Shown here: positions 28,307 through 37,230 of the stretch, piece by piece
Position numbering within the stretch: the first letter of the stretch is position 1
Layout of the letters: the number at the start of each line of letters is the position of its first letter
Origin: SZUA-36 sp963774415
Lineage (GTDB): Bacteria > Pseudomonadota > Gammaproteobacteria > Xanthomonadales > SZUA-36
Assembly (NCBI GenBank): GCA_963774415.1
Contig: CAVZEU010000003.1
Span: 434,001-498,000, forward strand
Reading direction: 5' to 3'
Length of the DNA stretch: 64,000 bases
The notes under the pieces: generated by a model
Databases searched by the model: none
What the model saw: only the letters and a program-made list of their open reading frames with translations
What the model was told of the DNA's origin: nothing
Program-made: the position numbers and the translations under genes

Positions 28307-30196
28307 GTGCAGCAACAGAACCATTTTGATGTCATCGTCATCGGCGGCGGCCACGCCGGGACCGAGGCCGCACTGGCCGCGGCCCGCAGCGGTGCGCGCA
28401 CGCTGCTGTTGACGCACAACATCGAAACGATTGGGCAAATGAGCTGTAACCCGGCGATCGGCGGCATCGGCAAGGGGCACCTGGTCAAGGAAATCGATGC
28501 GCTCGGCGGTGTCATGGCCGCGGCCGCCGACGCCGCCGGCATTCAGTTCCGTACGCTCAATTCGCGCAAGGGCCCGGCGGTGCGCGCAACGCGCGCGCAG
28601 TGCGACCGCAACCTGTACCGCGCGTACATCAGGCGCTGCGTCGAGAACCAGCCGAACCTGCGGATTTTCCAGCAGGCCGTGGACGACCTGTTGCTCACCG
28701 GTGACCGCATCAGCGGTTGCCGCACGGGCATGGGCCAGGTGTTCCACGCACCGGCCGTGGTGCTGACGACGGGTACATTCCTCGGCGGCAAGATCCACGT
28801 CGGTGAAACCCAGAGCAGCGGCGGTCGCGCCGGCGACCCCGCCGCTATGACACTGGCGGCGCGCCTGCGCGAACTGCCGTTCGAAGTCGGCCGCCTGAAA
28901 ACCGGAACGCCGCCCCGCGTGGACGGCAAAAGCGTCGACTTCAGCCGCCTGGATGAACAGCACGGCGATGAGCCCCGGCCCGTTTTTTCCTTTCTCGGCA
29001 GCCGGACCGATCACCCCGAGCAGGTCCACTGCTGGATCACCCACACGTCGGAGAAAACGCATGAGATCATCCGCTCGGCGCTGCACCGCTCGCCGCTCTA
29101 CGCGGGCCGCATAGACGGCGCCGGGCCGCGCTATTGCCCGTCTATCGAAGACAAGGTCGTGCGTTTTGCCGAGCGCGGCCGCCACCAGGTCTTCGTCGAG
29201 CCGGAAGGGCTCAACACGCGCGAACTCTACCCCAACGGCATTTCCACCAGCCTGCCATTCGATGTGCAAGCGGAGTTCCTGCGCACCATCGCCGGTTTCG
29301 AACACGCGCATATCACACGGCCCGGTTACGCGATCGAGTACGATTTCTTCGATCCGCGCGGGCTCTGTGCCAGCCTCGAAACAAAACCGCTCAAGGGCCT
29401 TTTTTTCGCCGGGCAGATCAACGGCACCACCGGCTACGAGGAGGCTGCGGCCCAGGGGCTCATCGCGGGCATCAATGCCGCCCGCCTGACGCGGGGGGAA
29501 GAAGCGTGGACGCCGCGCAGGGACGAGGCCTACATCGGCGTGCTGATCGATGACCTGGTGACGCAGGGTACGCGCGAACCTTACCGCATGTTTACCAGCA
29601 GGGCGGAGTACCGCCTGCACTTGCGCGAAGACAATGCGGACCTGCGCCTGACACCCAGCGGCCGCCGCCTGGGGCTGGTGGACGACCGGCGCTGGCGCAT
29701 TTTCGAGCAGAAGAGAGAGGCCGTCGCCGCCGAGCGGGACAGGCTCGCCGGTATACGGGTAACACCGGACGACGACATCGGCCGCTCGCTCAAGCAGCGA
29801 CTCGCCGTGACCCTGAGCAGGGAGGTACGGGCGCTGGATCTGCTGAAGCGCCCGGAAATCACGTATTCCGACCTGGTTCGGGTCGAGGGCTTGGGACCCG
29901 GAAGCCGTGACGCCAGCGTCGCGGGGCAGGTCGAGGTGCAGGTGAGGTACGCGGGTTACCTGGCCCGCCAGGCCGATGAAGTCGAGAAGAACCGCCGCAA
30001 CGAAAACACGCGCATTCCCGGCGCGTTCGACTACGCGGCGGTCAGGGGGCTGTCGGCGGAGTTGTGTGAGAAGCTGCAGGCAGCGAGGCCGCAGAGCATT
30101 GGCCAGGCGCAACGGATTCCGGGCATGACGCCGGCCGCCATTTCATTGCTTTTGATCCACCTGAAACGCCGCGGAAACGGGCGCCAGGTCGCCTGA
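28307..30196 (+). CDS. mnmG: tRNA uridine-5-carboxymethylaminomethyl modification enzyme MnmG (GidA)
   Basis: A 629-residue FAD protein that, with MnmE, adds carboxymethylaminomethyl groups to U34 of certain tRNAs. The N-terminal FAD motif IGGGHAGTEAALAAARSG, then SCNPAIGGIGKGHLVKEIDALGG in overlapping parts, RTLNSRKGPAVRATRAQCD, the conserved Cys in YCPSIEDKVVRF, and GYEEAAAQGLIAGINA are all present. GTG 28307 is preceded by GGAAGGG. rsmG (gidB), often next to it, is missing; a dicarboxylate symporter gene faces it instead. Confidence 0.96.
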   Translation: MQQQNHFDVIVIGGGHAGTEAALAAARSGARTLLLTHNIETIGQMSCNPAIGGIGKGHLVKEIDALGGVMAAAADAAGIQFRTLNSRKGPAVRATRAQCDRNLYRAYIRRCVENQPNLRIFQQAVDDLLLTGDRISGCRTGMGQVFHAPAVVLTTGTFLGGKIHVGETQSSGGRAGDPAAMTLAARLRELPFEVGRLKTGTPPRVDGKSVDFSRLDEQHGDEPRPVFSFLGSRTDHPEQVHCWITHTSEKTHEIIRSALHRSPLYAGRIDGAGPRYCPSIEDKVVRFAERGRHQVFVEPEGLNTRELYPNGISTSLPFDVQAEFLRTIAGFEHAHITRPGYAIEYDFFDPRGLCASLETKPLKGLFFAGQINGTTGYEEAAAQGLIAGINAARLTRGEEAWTPRRDEAYIGVLIDDLVTQGTREPYRMFTSRAEYRLHLREDNADLRLTPSGRRLGLVDDRRWRIFEQKREAVAAERDRLAGIRVTPDDDIGRSLKQRLAVTLSREVRALDLLKRPEITYSDLVRVEGLGPGSRDASVAGQVEVQVRYAGYLARQADEVEKNRRNENTRIPGAFDYAAVRGLSAELCEKLQAARPQSIGQAQRIPGMTPAAISLLLIHLKRRGNGRQVA

Positions 30197-30299
30197 TCCG
30201 GCGTTAAAAGCCATTTTTTTGCCGGGATCACAAATTAAAAACACCGGTTTTACATCTTTTTAACCTGCGTGGCGTATGCTTGCACTGTAAGTTGACTGT

Positions 30300-30396
30300 G
30301 CCTGGTGTATCGCAACTCATGACAGGCAGTCCCCACACTTCTATGCCTATGGCGATACACCGATTGATACCCCGGCTCCAAAGCCGGGGTTTTTTT
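30300..30396 (+). ncRNA. Candidate structured small RNA between mnmG and the symporter gene
   Basis: The 223-base convergent gap holds a perfect 10-bp stem, GGTGTATCGC (30304-30313) with GCGATACACC (30352-30361), enclosing a second five-base stem AGGCA/TGCCT, followed 8 bases later by an intrinsic terminator (30370-30396). Hairpin plus terminator in the plus direction, about 105 bases from the mnmG stop, could be an independent small RNA or a processed mnmG 3' UTR. A TATGCT box at 30275-30280 could be its -10. I do not recognise a known RNA family. Confidence 0.4.
30370..30396 (+). terminator. Rho-independent terminator downstream of mnmG / candidate sRNA
   Basis: CCCCGGCT, loop CCAA, AGCCGGGG and seven T bases: an 8-bp perfect GC-rich stem in plus orientation, 24 bases before the end of the convergent symporter gene. 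Confidence 0.93.
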
Positions 30397-30419
30397 ATGC
30401 AGTCTGCCGCAGACGGCCG

Positions 30420-31712
30420 TCATTTGGCAGGCGTTGGGTTTTCATAGTCGAGACCCGCGTCAGGGTCGTTGAAAATCTCGAGGTCCAGTTCACCCTCGCT
30501 CTTGGCCACGATCGTCGTGACCATGGAATCACCGGTGATATTGACCATCGTGCGGGTCATGTCCAGCAGGCGATCGACGCCGAGGATCAGCGCGATGCCT
30601 TCCTCCGGCAACCCGACCTGGCTCAATACGCCGGCCAGCACGACCAGCCCGACGCTGGGCACGCCCGCCGTGCCGATGGATGCCATGATCACCATGACCA
30701 CGACCATCAGGTACTGACCCAGCGACAGGTCGATACCGTAGAACTGGGCGATAAAACCGGTCGCGATACCCTGCATGATGGCGGTGCCGTCCATGTTGAC
30801 GGTGGCCCCGAGCGGCACCGTGAACGAGGCGATCTTGTTGCTGACGCCGATCTTTTTCTCCAGCGTTTCCAGCGTCACCGGGATCGTGGCGTTGCTCGAA
30901 GCGGTGCTGAAGGCGAACAACATGGCCGGGCGCAGCTTGCTGAAGAACGTCAAGGGGTTCAGCCGCCCCAACAGCGTCAACAGCGTCGGGTAAACCACCA
31001 GGGCGTGCACGAACAGCACCGCGAAAACCAGGGCGACGTAACGCCCAACGGCCAGGAAATCCGCCGCGTTGCTGGTTGCCGTGAGAATCGCGATCAGGGC
31101 GAAGACACCGTACGGGGCGAAGCGCATCACCAGCGTCACCAGTTTCATGATGATGGTGTTCATGTCGCTGAACCAGTCGGCGACGCGTTTTCCGGTCGTC
31201 TTGCTGAGGGTGATCGCGATACCCAGCAGGACGGCAAAAAAGATGATCGGCAGCATTCTTGCGTCGGCCATGGCGGCGACCGGGTTGGTCGGCACCATGT
31301 CGATGATGACCTGCGTGAATGGCGTCGCCTGCGTGATGTCGGTGCTGGCGGCAGCAACCGGGTGGGCGCCGATCCCGGGACGCACCAGGACCGCCGACAC
31401 CAACGCCAGGGTCACCGCGATGCCGGTGGTCGCCAGGTACAGGGCGACGGTCTTGCCGCCGACACGCCCAAGCGTTTTCGGGTCGGACAGGGCGCTGGAG
31501 CCGCAGACGAGCGAGACGAACACCAGCGGAACCACCAGCATCTTCAGCAGATTGATGAAAACCTGGCCGACGACTTTGAACAACCCGCCCGTCAGCCAGA
31601 CCCGGGTCCATTCCGGGTTACCGGCATAATTCAGCACCAGGCCCACGATCGCACCCAATATCATGCCGATAAATATTTTCATGCTCAGGCTGAGCTTGTT
31701 TGCAGCTGCCAT
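30420..31712 (-). CDS. Dicarboxylate/amino acid:cation symporter (DAACS family)
   Basis: A 430-residue inner-membrane symporter of the GltP/DctA/GltPh family, importing glutamate, aspartate or C4-dicarboxylates with protons or sodium. Eight or so membrane segments plus two re-entrant loops are expected. Diagnostic motifs: serine-rich hairpin loop AFSTASSNATIP, GATVNMDGTA, the second hairpin IGTAGVPSVG and VDRLLDMTRTMVNITGDSM. Substrate cannot be decided by eye, so no symbol is given. The acidic C-terminal tail is normal. Confidence 0.92.
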   Translation of the reverse strand: MAAANKLSLSMKIFIGMILGAIVGLVLNYAGNPEWTRVWLTGGLFKVVGQVFINLLKMLVVPLVFVSLVCGSSALSDPKTLGRVGGKTVALYLATTGIAVTLALVSAVLVRPGIGAHPVAAASTDITQATPFTQVIIDMVPTNPVAAMADARMLPIIFFAVLLGIAITLSKTTGKRVADWFSDMNTIIMKLVTLVMRFAPYGVFALIAILTATSNAADFLAVGRYVALVFAVLFVHALVVYPTLLTLLGRLNPLTFFSKLRPAMLFAFSTASSNATIPVTLETLEKKIGVSNKIASFTVPLGATVNMDGTAIMQGIATGFIAQFYGIDLSLGQYLMVVVMVIMASIGTAGVPSVGLVVLAGVLSQVGLPEEGIALILGVDRLLDMTRTMVNITGDSMVTTIVAKSEGELDLEIFNDPDAGLDYENPTPAK

Positions 31713-31789
31713 ATTTTTACCTCTGTCGACGCACGCGCTCCGTGCGTTCCAAAATGGGCGTTAAACGTGGTTGGCGTTTGCGGTTATGG

Positions 31790-31818
31790 GATAAAATCCA
31801 CTTATCAGGATTCTGCAA
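31790..31818 (-). promoter_or_regulatory. Candidate sigma-70 promoter of the symporter gene
   Basis: On the minus strand TTGCAG (31818-31813) and TTTATC (31795-31790) are 17 bases apart, upstream of the symporter start. The -35 is good and the -10 weak. Confidence 0.35.
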
Positions 31819-31836
31819 AAGGTACCCAGGTGAATA

Positions 31837-32376
31837 GAAGCCATCTCAAAAACCCTCGTATGCCGCGTTATCAGCCAGTTGGTTCGAGTGCAAGGCGGCG
31901 CGCGGGTCACAGTAGCACGGTCTACGGGGGGCGCGCGACAACGCCGCAATCGGGCCAACGGAGGACCTAATGACACTGCTTGGATCATCGCTGATGCGTC
32001 TGAAAGTTTCCGAATCAAGGCGCGAGGAGCGCAGTTTGGTGTTTCCAAATAAGCGACGAGCAACGCCGAGTGGGGCGCTTTCAGCCGCAACCCACGGGGC
32101 CGGGGCCATTGTCCCGCCTGGCGGCGTTATCCCTCGCTCGTGTAGTGCTACTACACCACGCTTGTTCTGTCTGGCCAGCCGAGAAAATGGCCTCCGGCAG
32201 CTTGATTCAAACAGTGTCATTAGGTCCCCTATAACCCTGTGGGCTGCGAATGATTTTCCGCCCGGGCGGCACCATCGCTCCTTGAAGTACCGTCAAGGTA
32301 CATCGGCGTCGCGCTGGCACCACCGGCTCGAAAAATCATTCGGCAGCGCGACGCACGGGGGTTCTTGAGATGGCTT
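31837..32376. mobile_element. Outer miniature inverted-repeat element (interrupted by a second copy)
   Basis: The ends 31837-31862 and 32351-32376 are inverted repeats (GAAGCCATCTCAA then AACCC and CGT; about 22 of 26 bases match). TA flanks both sides, as expected for a TA target duplication. Removing the inner element leaves about 275 bases, the size of the other copies. Internal segments (AAGGCG..., ACAACGCCGC..., CCCTGTGGGCT..., ATTTTCCGCCCGGGCGGC) align by eye with the elements at 31963 and 55194. It carries no gene. Its right end covers the glnS start codon. Confidence 0.8.
31963..32227. mobile_element. Inner miniature inverted-repeat element (265 bp) inserted in the outer one
   Basis: GGACCTAATGACACTG at 31963-31978 is exactly repeated in inverted orientation at 32212-32227, and similarity continues inward (CTTGGATC against TTTGAATC). 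The interior shares GTTTGGT, TTTCCAAAT, AGCGA, GCAACGCCG, CAACCC, GGCCATT, TCCCGC, GGCGGCGTT and TCGCTCGTGTA blocks with the 55194 element. No open frame of interest is present. Confidence 0.88.
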
Positions 32377-34049
32377 CTAACGAACAGCCCACGAGCCCGA
32401 CCAATTTTATCCGCAACATCGTTATTCAGGATCTCGAATCCGGCAAACACGAGACCATCGTAACCCGCTTTCCTCCGGAACCCAACGGTCACCTGCACAT
32501 CGGCCACGCCAAGTCCATCTGCCTGAATTTCGGGCTGGCGGCCGAATTCGGCGGCACCACGAACCTGCGCTTCGACGACACCAACCCGCTGAAGGAAAAC
32601 GAGGATTTTGCACAGGCGATCATGAACGACGTGCGCTGGCTCGGCTTCGAGTGGTCCGAATTGCGCCACGCTTCAGATTACTTCGAAGTGCTGTACGACT
32701 ACGCCGTGCACCTGGTGCGCAACGGCAAGGCCTACGTCGACAGCCAGGATGCCGAGACCATCCGGCGCAGCCGCGGGACCCTGACCGAGCCGGGCAGCGA
32801 CAGCCCCTACCGTGATCGCCCGGTGGCCGAAAACCTGGACCTGTTCGAACGCATGAAAAACGGCGAGTTCAGGGACGGGGAACACGTTCTGCGCGCCCGC
32901 ATCGACATGAGCGCGGCCAACATCAACCTGCGCGACCCGGTGATCTACCGCATCCGCAACGTCGCGCACCACCGTACCGGCGATAGCTGGCACATCTACC
33001 CGATGTACGACTGGGCTCATGGTATTTCCGACGCGATCGAAGGCATCACGCATTCGTTGTGCACGCTCGAGTTCGAAGACCACCGGCCGCTCTACGACTG
33101 GTTCCTGGACAACATCCCGATCACCTGCCACCCGCAGCAGATCGAGTTCGCCCGCGGCAACCTCGATTACACCGTGATGAGCAAGCGCAAGCTGCGGCAA
33201 CTGGTCGAGGAGGGCCACGTCAGCGGCTGGGACGACCCGCGCATGCCGACGCTGGCCGGTTTGCGGCGGCGCGGTTATACGCCGCGCTCGATACGTGCGT
33301 TCTGGAACGAAGCGGGCGTATCCAAGTCGGAAAGCATCATACCGATGGGCGTGCTGGAAAATGCCGTGCGCAACGACATGAACGAGCACGCGCCCCGCGT
33401 CATGGCGGTGCTCGACCCCGTCAAGGTGGTGCTGATCAACTATCCGCAGGGCGAGAGCGAATGGCTGCAGGCGCCGTCGCATCCGCAAAAGCCGGAAATG
33501 GGTACGCGCGAGGTCCCGCTGTCGCGCGAGCTATGGATCGAGCGCGCGGATTTCATGGAGGACCCGCCGCGCAAGTTCTTCCGTCTGCGCCCGGGCGGTG
33601 AGGTGCGTTTGCGCAACGCCTTCATCGTCCGCTGCACCGACGTCGTCAAGGACGCGGATGGCGAAGTCAGTGAAATCCATTGCGAGTTCGACCCCGACAG
33701 CCGCAGCGGCTTGCCCGGCGCCGGGCGCAAGGTGAAAGGCACGATTCACTGGGTGTCCGCCGAATATGCCGTCGAGGCCGAGGTGCGGCTCTACGACCGC
33801 CTCTTCAGGGTGGCCAATCCGCTGGCCGACAGGGACCGGGACTATCTCGATTTTCTCAACCCGGATTCGCTGCAAACGGTCGCCAACGCCGTGGTGGAGC
33901 CGGCGGTGGCACAGGGCGAGCCCGGTGACTATTTTCAATTCGAGCGGATTGGCTACTTCGCCATCGACCCGGACAGCGACGGCGCCGATCGCCCGGTGCT
34001 TAACCGGACGGTCTCGCTCAGGGATTCCTGGGCCAGGATGAATAAGTGA
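32370..34049 (+). CDS. glnS: Glutaminyl-tRNA synthetase
   Basis: A 559-residue class I synthetase charging tRNA-Gln. HIGH motif in PPEPNGHLHIGHAKSICLNFG (overlapping parts), LRFDDTNP, KMSKS-type loop VMSKRKL and the C-terminal beta-barrel anticodon domain are present. The N-terminus (TSPTNFIRNIVIQDLESGKH) aligns with E. coli GlnS, so ATG 32370 is right although it and the first two codons lie in the terminal repeat of the upstream mobile element, which also supplies a GGGGG run nine bases before the ATG. Its promoter must lie in or beyond the element, because the neighbouring gene runs the other way. Confidence 0.95.
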   Translation: MASNEQPTSPTNFIRNIVIQDLESGKHETIVTRFPPEPNGHLHIGHAKSICLNFGLAAEFGGTTNLRFDDTNPLKENEDFAQAIMNDVRWLGFEWSELRHASDYFEVLYDYAVHLVRNGKAYVDSQDAETIRRSRGTLTEPGSDSPYRDRPVAENLDLFERMKNGEFRDGEHVLRARIDMSAANINLRDPVIYRIRNVAHHRTGDSWHIYPMYDWAHGISDAIEGITHSLCTLEFEDHRPLYDWFLDNIPITCHPQQIEFARGNLDYTVMSKRKLRQLVEEGHVSGWDDPRMPTLAGLRRRGYTPRSIRAFWNEAGVSKSESIIPMGVLENAVRNDMNEHAPRVMAVLDPVKVVLINYPQGESEWLQAPSHPQKPEMGTREVPLSRELWIERADFMEDPPRKFFRLRPGGEVRLRNAFIVRCTDVVKDADGEVSEIHCEFDPDSRSGLPGAGRKVKGTIHWVSAEYAVEAEVRLYDRLFRVANPLADRDRDYLDFLNPDSLQTVANAVVEPAVAQGEPGDYFQFERIGYFAIDPDSDGADRPVLNRTVSLRDSWARMNK

Positions 34050-34060
34050 CTAGAGGCACA

Positions 34061-34080
34061 GTCGGCGCGGCCGGCTTTTT
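34061..34080 (+). terminator. Probable intrinsic terminator after glnS
   Basis: GTCGGC, loop GCG, GCCGGC (six pairs, one G-T) followed by five T bases, 11 bases after the glnS stop. Confidence 0.65.
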
Positions 34081-34125
34081 GCTACTATTTCAAGCTGACT
34101 GGTCAGTTTGTTACGGGAGAAAACG

Positions 34126-34707
34126 ATGGGTTGGATAATTCTTGCTTTAATCGTCGGTGCGGTCTTTTTCGCGATTTCCATTTACAACCGCCTGGTGGCG
34201 GGCCGTAACCGCTTCAAGAACGCTTTCGCGCAGATCGATGTTCAGCTCACGCGGCGGCATGACCTGATACCGAACCTGGTGGAAACGGCCAAGGGCTACA
34301 TGAAGCACGAACGCGAGACGCTCGAAGCCGTGACCAACGCGCGCAACATGGCCGTCGCCGGGCTCAAGAACGCCGCGCGCGACCCTTCCGACCCGGAGGC
34401 GATGAAACAGCTGGCGCAGGCGGAGCAGGGCCTGACCGGTGCCCTCGGCCGCCTTTTCGCGCTGTCCGAATCCTACCCGGACCTGAAAGCCAACCAGAAC
34501 ATGATGCAGCTTTCCGAGGAACTGACCACGACCGAGAACAAGGTTGCGTTCGCGCGCCAGGCTTACAACGACTCGGTCATGCAGTACAACACGATGCGCG
34601 AATCCTTCCCCAACAATTTCTTTGCCAGTTGGTTCAATTTCCAACCGGCGGAATTGCTGGAAATCGAGGATGAGACCAAGCGCCAGGCGCCGAAGGTGTC
34701 TTTTTAA
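34126..34707 (+). CDS. lemA: LemA family membrane protein
   Basis: A 193-residue LemA: one N-terminal membrane helix (WIILALIVGAVFFAISIYN), then the conserved helical domain with RNRFKNAFAQIDVQLTRRHDLIPNLVETAKGY in parts, and FPNNFFASWFNFQPAE near the end. LemA proteins are usually encoded with M48 peptidases, as here. ATG 34126 with GGGAGA upstream is preferred over an in-frame start six codons earlier. Confidence 0.93.
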   Translation: MGWIILALIVGAVFFAISIYNRLVAGRNRFKNAFAQIDVQLTRRHDLIPNLVETAKGYMKHERETLEAVTNARNMAVAGLKNAARDPSDPEAMKQLAQAEQGLTGALGRLFALSESYPDLKANQNMMQLSEELTTTENKVAFARQAYNDSVMQYNTMRESFPNNFFASWFNFQPAELLEIEDETKRQAPKVSF

Positions 34708-34785
34708 GGCCGGTTAGCACCACGCGGATGTCCAGCGCCGGCGCACCACAGCAGCCAGGCAGGGCCTACCGGGCGCGGGTTTCCG
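34707..34785 (+). repeat. Diverged left-end relic of the 55194-type miniature element
   Basis: Starting on the last base of the lemA stop, 29 of 38 bases match the left end of the element at 55194 (shared blocks GGTTAG-type, GCGGATG, CCAGCG, GGCGC), nearly all changes being transitions; weaker similarity continues to about 34785. No right end was found before the next gene. Confidence 0.7.
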
Positions 34786-34801
34786 GACCGGGGCCGAGCC
34801 G

Positions 34802-36724
34802 TTGAATTTCTTCCAATACCAGGATCAGGCGCGCCGCCAGACCCGCTGGCTCGTTTTTCTTTTCATCCTGGCCGTGGTGGCGATCATCGTGGTGATCGAT
34901 TTCGCGCTGCTGCTGGGCTTCGGCATATCCGGCCGCGGCGAGCACCAAGCCATGCTCAATGCCGAGACGCTCAGGGCGAACCTGCCGGTGCTGCTGGCGG
35001 GCGCGTTGATCACGGCCGCCGTCATCACGCTCGCCAGTCTCTTCAAGACGCTGGCGCTGCGCTCCGGCGGCGGCGCGGTCGCCCGCGAACTCGGCGGCAC
35101 GCTGATCCGGCCGGATACCCACGATCCCCTGCAGCGCCGCCTGTACAACGTGGTGGAAGAGATCGCGCTGGCCTCCGGCATTCCGGTGCCGGAAATCTAC
35201 GTGCTGGAACAGGAATCGGCCATCAATGCCTTCGCCGCCGGCTTCACGCCATCGGATGCGGCCGTGGCGGTCACGCGCGGCGCCCTGGAGAAACTAGACC
35301 GCAACGAACTGCAGGGTGTCATCGCACACGAATTCAGCCATATATTCAATGGCGACATGCGGCTCAACATCCGTCTCATGGGCGCACTGTTCGGGATCCT
35401 CGTGCTATCGCTGCTCGGCCGGCGCGTGCTGCACGGCTCGTACTACATGGGCCGCTCCCGCAACAGCAACGGCGCGGCCATCATGATGGCCGCGTTGGCG
35501 GTGATGGTGGTCGGATACGTCGGGCTGTTCTTCGGGCGCTGGATCAAGGCGGCCGTTTCCCGGCAGCGCGAATACCTGGCGGATGCCTCCGCCGTGCAGT
35601 TTACCCGTGATCCGGGCGGGATCGGCGGCGCGCTGAAGAAAATTGCGGTCTACAGCGAGGCCTCGTACCTGAACGCGGAGACCGAGGAGGTCAGCCACAT
35701 GCTGTTCGGCGACGGTCAGCCGATGGGCCTGTTTTCGACCCACCCGCCGCTGAACGAGCGGATACGGAGGATCGATCCTTCCTTCCAGCCCGACGATCTG
35801 GTCCAGCTTGCCGAAAAAGTGCAACGCGAACGGGAAGGCCGGGCCGACGGCGCTTCCGCGCCGCCTCAGGCGCGGCAACACGGCGGCGCGCCGGTTCGCG
35901 CCGGCAATGTCGTCGACGCGATCGGCAAGCCCGACTTTTCCCACCTGCTGCTGGCCGCAACGCTGGCGGCGTCCATACCCGAGACGATCAACCGCGCCGC
36001 GCACGCGCGTGAATGGGCCACGGAAGTCTTGTTTTACTGCCTGCTCGGCAGGGACCCGGAGTTGCGCGAGCGGCAGTTGTTGATCATCGCCAGGCGCATG
36101 GGGTCCGACAGCGAAGAGCGCGTGCGCGGGCTGCTGCGGGCCGAACCGGCCCTGGCGAGTGAGCAGCGCTTGCCGCTGCTGGAAATCGCATGGCCGGAAC
36201 TCAAGCGCAGACCGCCGGATTACGTGCGCAACGTTTTGGCAACCGTCAAGTCGCTGAACGAGGCGGACGGGCGGATCGACGTGTTCGAATACCTGCTGGC
36301 CAAACTCATCGAATTGCACCTGTGGGAATCTGCAAACCCGCAGCGGGTCAAGATGTCGGGCAAGCGGACGCTGGAGGATTTGCGGCCCCAGGCCGAGACG
36401 GTCCTGGCGGTGCTCGCTGCCCGCGGGCAGCGCGACCCGGGCGCTGTCGAACGGGCGTTCCGGGCCGGCCTGGCGGAAATGGCGGAGGACACCTCCGCGA
36501 CCCTGCCGCGGATCGATGACTGGTGCGCGGCTCTGGACCAGGGGTTGGCATCGCTGGACTCGCTGAAACCCGCTGCCAAGCAGAAGCTGGTCAACGCGCT
36601 GATCGCGACCGTCATGGCGGATGACCGCATCGCGGTGCAGGAAATGGAACTGCTGCGCCTGGTGTGCGCCGTGATTCACGTGCCCTTGCCGATGATGACC
36701 CCGAACGGAGACGGCGAAGCCTGA
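34802..36724 (+). CDS. M48 family zinc metallopeptidase with long C-terminal extension
   Basis: A 640-residue membrane peptidase related to HtpX. Two N-terminal membrane helices (about 18-40 and 60-80) precede the zinc motif HEFSH (residue about 176) in ELQGVIAHEFSHIFNGD; two more helices follow and the third ligand region is RQREYLADASAVQFT. HtpX is about 290 residues, so roughly 290 further residues (about 350-640) form an extra domain with predicted helices and no motif I can name. The start is TTG 34802, with no strong ribosome site. Its pairing with lemA is a well-known arrangement. I avoid calling it htpX because of the extension. Confidence 0.88.
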   Translation: MNFFQYQDQARRQTRWLVFLFILAVVAIIVVIDFALLLGFGISGRGEHQAMLNAETLRANLPVLLAGALITAAVITLASLFKTLALRSGGGAVARELGGTLIRPDTHDPLQRRLYNVVEEIALASGIPVPEIYVLEQESAINAFAAGFTPSDAAVAVTRGALEKLDRNELQGVIAHEFSHIFNGDMRLNIRLMGALFGILVLSLLGRRVLHGSYYMGRSRNSNGAAIMMAALAVMVVGYVGLFFGRWIKAAVSRQREYLADASAVQFTRDPGGIGGALKKIAVYSEASYLNAETEEVSHMLFGDGQPMGLFSTHPPLNERIRRIDPSFQPDDLVQLAEKVQREREGRADGASAPPQARQHGGAPVRAGNVVDAIGKPDFSHLLLAATLAASIPETINRAAHAREWATEVLFYCLLGRDPELRERQLLIIARRMGSDSEERVRGLLRAEPALASEQRLPLLEIAWPELKRRPPDYVRNVLATVKSLNEADGRIDVFEYLLAKLIELHLWESANPQRVKMSGKRTLEDLRPQAETVLAVLAARGQRDPGAVERAFRAGLAEMAEDTSATLPRIDDWCAALDQGLASLDSLKPAAKQKLVNALIATVMADDRIAVQEMELLRLVCAVIHVPLPMMTPNGDGEA

Positions 36725-36779
36725 GCGTGTACAATCCGTTCGGTGCGGCGGTTCGGTTTCGCCGCGGCAGGAGAACATC

Positions 36780-37196
36780 ATGATCAGGCGCGTTCACCAT
36801 ATCAATTTCATCGTCAGGGACCTCGGCGAGGCGGTCGGGCGCTACCGCAAGCTGTTCGGGGATCCCTTCGCCGAGTCGGAGGAACTGCCGCAACGGGGCG
36901 TCAGGCTGGCGCGCTTCAGGCTCGCGGACACCTGGTTGATCCTGGTTCAGCCATTGAGCGAGGACAGCGTGCCGGGGCGGTATCTGCAACAGCACGGTGA
37001 AGGCTTTTTCCTGCTTTCATGCCAGGTGGACGACGTCAGGCGGGCTGCCGCAGAGGCCGAGGCCGCAGGTATCGGGGTCACTGACATGACTCCGCGCCAG
37101 GGTCTCGACGACTGGCGGGTAATCGACCTGGACCCCGAGGACCTGCTTGGCGTCAATATCCAGCTGGTTTCATCTGCCGCGGCAACGGAAGCTTGA
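36780..37196 (+). CDS. VOC (glyoxalase/dioxygenase superfamily) protein
   Basis: A 138-residue protein with the vicinal-oxygen-chelate fold: MIRRVHHINFIVRDLGEAVGRYRKLFG opens the first module (given in parts: HHINFIVRDL) and GEGFFLLSCQVDDV the second. A metal-binding His is likely at residue 6 or 7. It resembles methylmalonyl-CoA epimerase or glyoxalase I in size but key residues are not decisive. It sits at the border of the catabolic island, 34 bases from the convergent regulator gene. Confidence 0.8.
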   Translation: MIRRVHHINFIVRDLGEAVGRYRKLFGDPFAESEELPQRGVRLARFRLADTWLILVQPLSEDSVPGRYLQQHGEGFFLLSCQVDDVRRAAAEAEAAGIGVTDMTPRQGLDDWRVIDLDPEDLLGVNIQLVSSAAATEA

Positions 37197-37230
37197 TGCA
37201 GGGAGCGGCGACGCCGCCTGCGCCCGGTGC

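Noticed and set aside
28268..30112. 614-codon minus-strand frame over mnmG
   Set aside because: Antisense shadow; no family motifs and a typical high-GC composition bias.
30197..30420. tRNA gene in the mnmG downstream gap
   Set aside because: The stem-loop there has no T-psi-C arm, no CCA-compatible acceptor stem and no anticodon arm.
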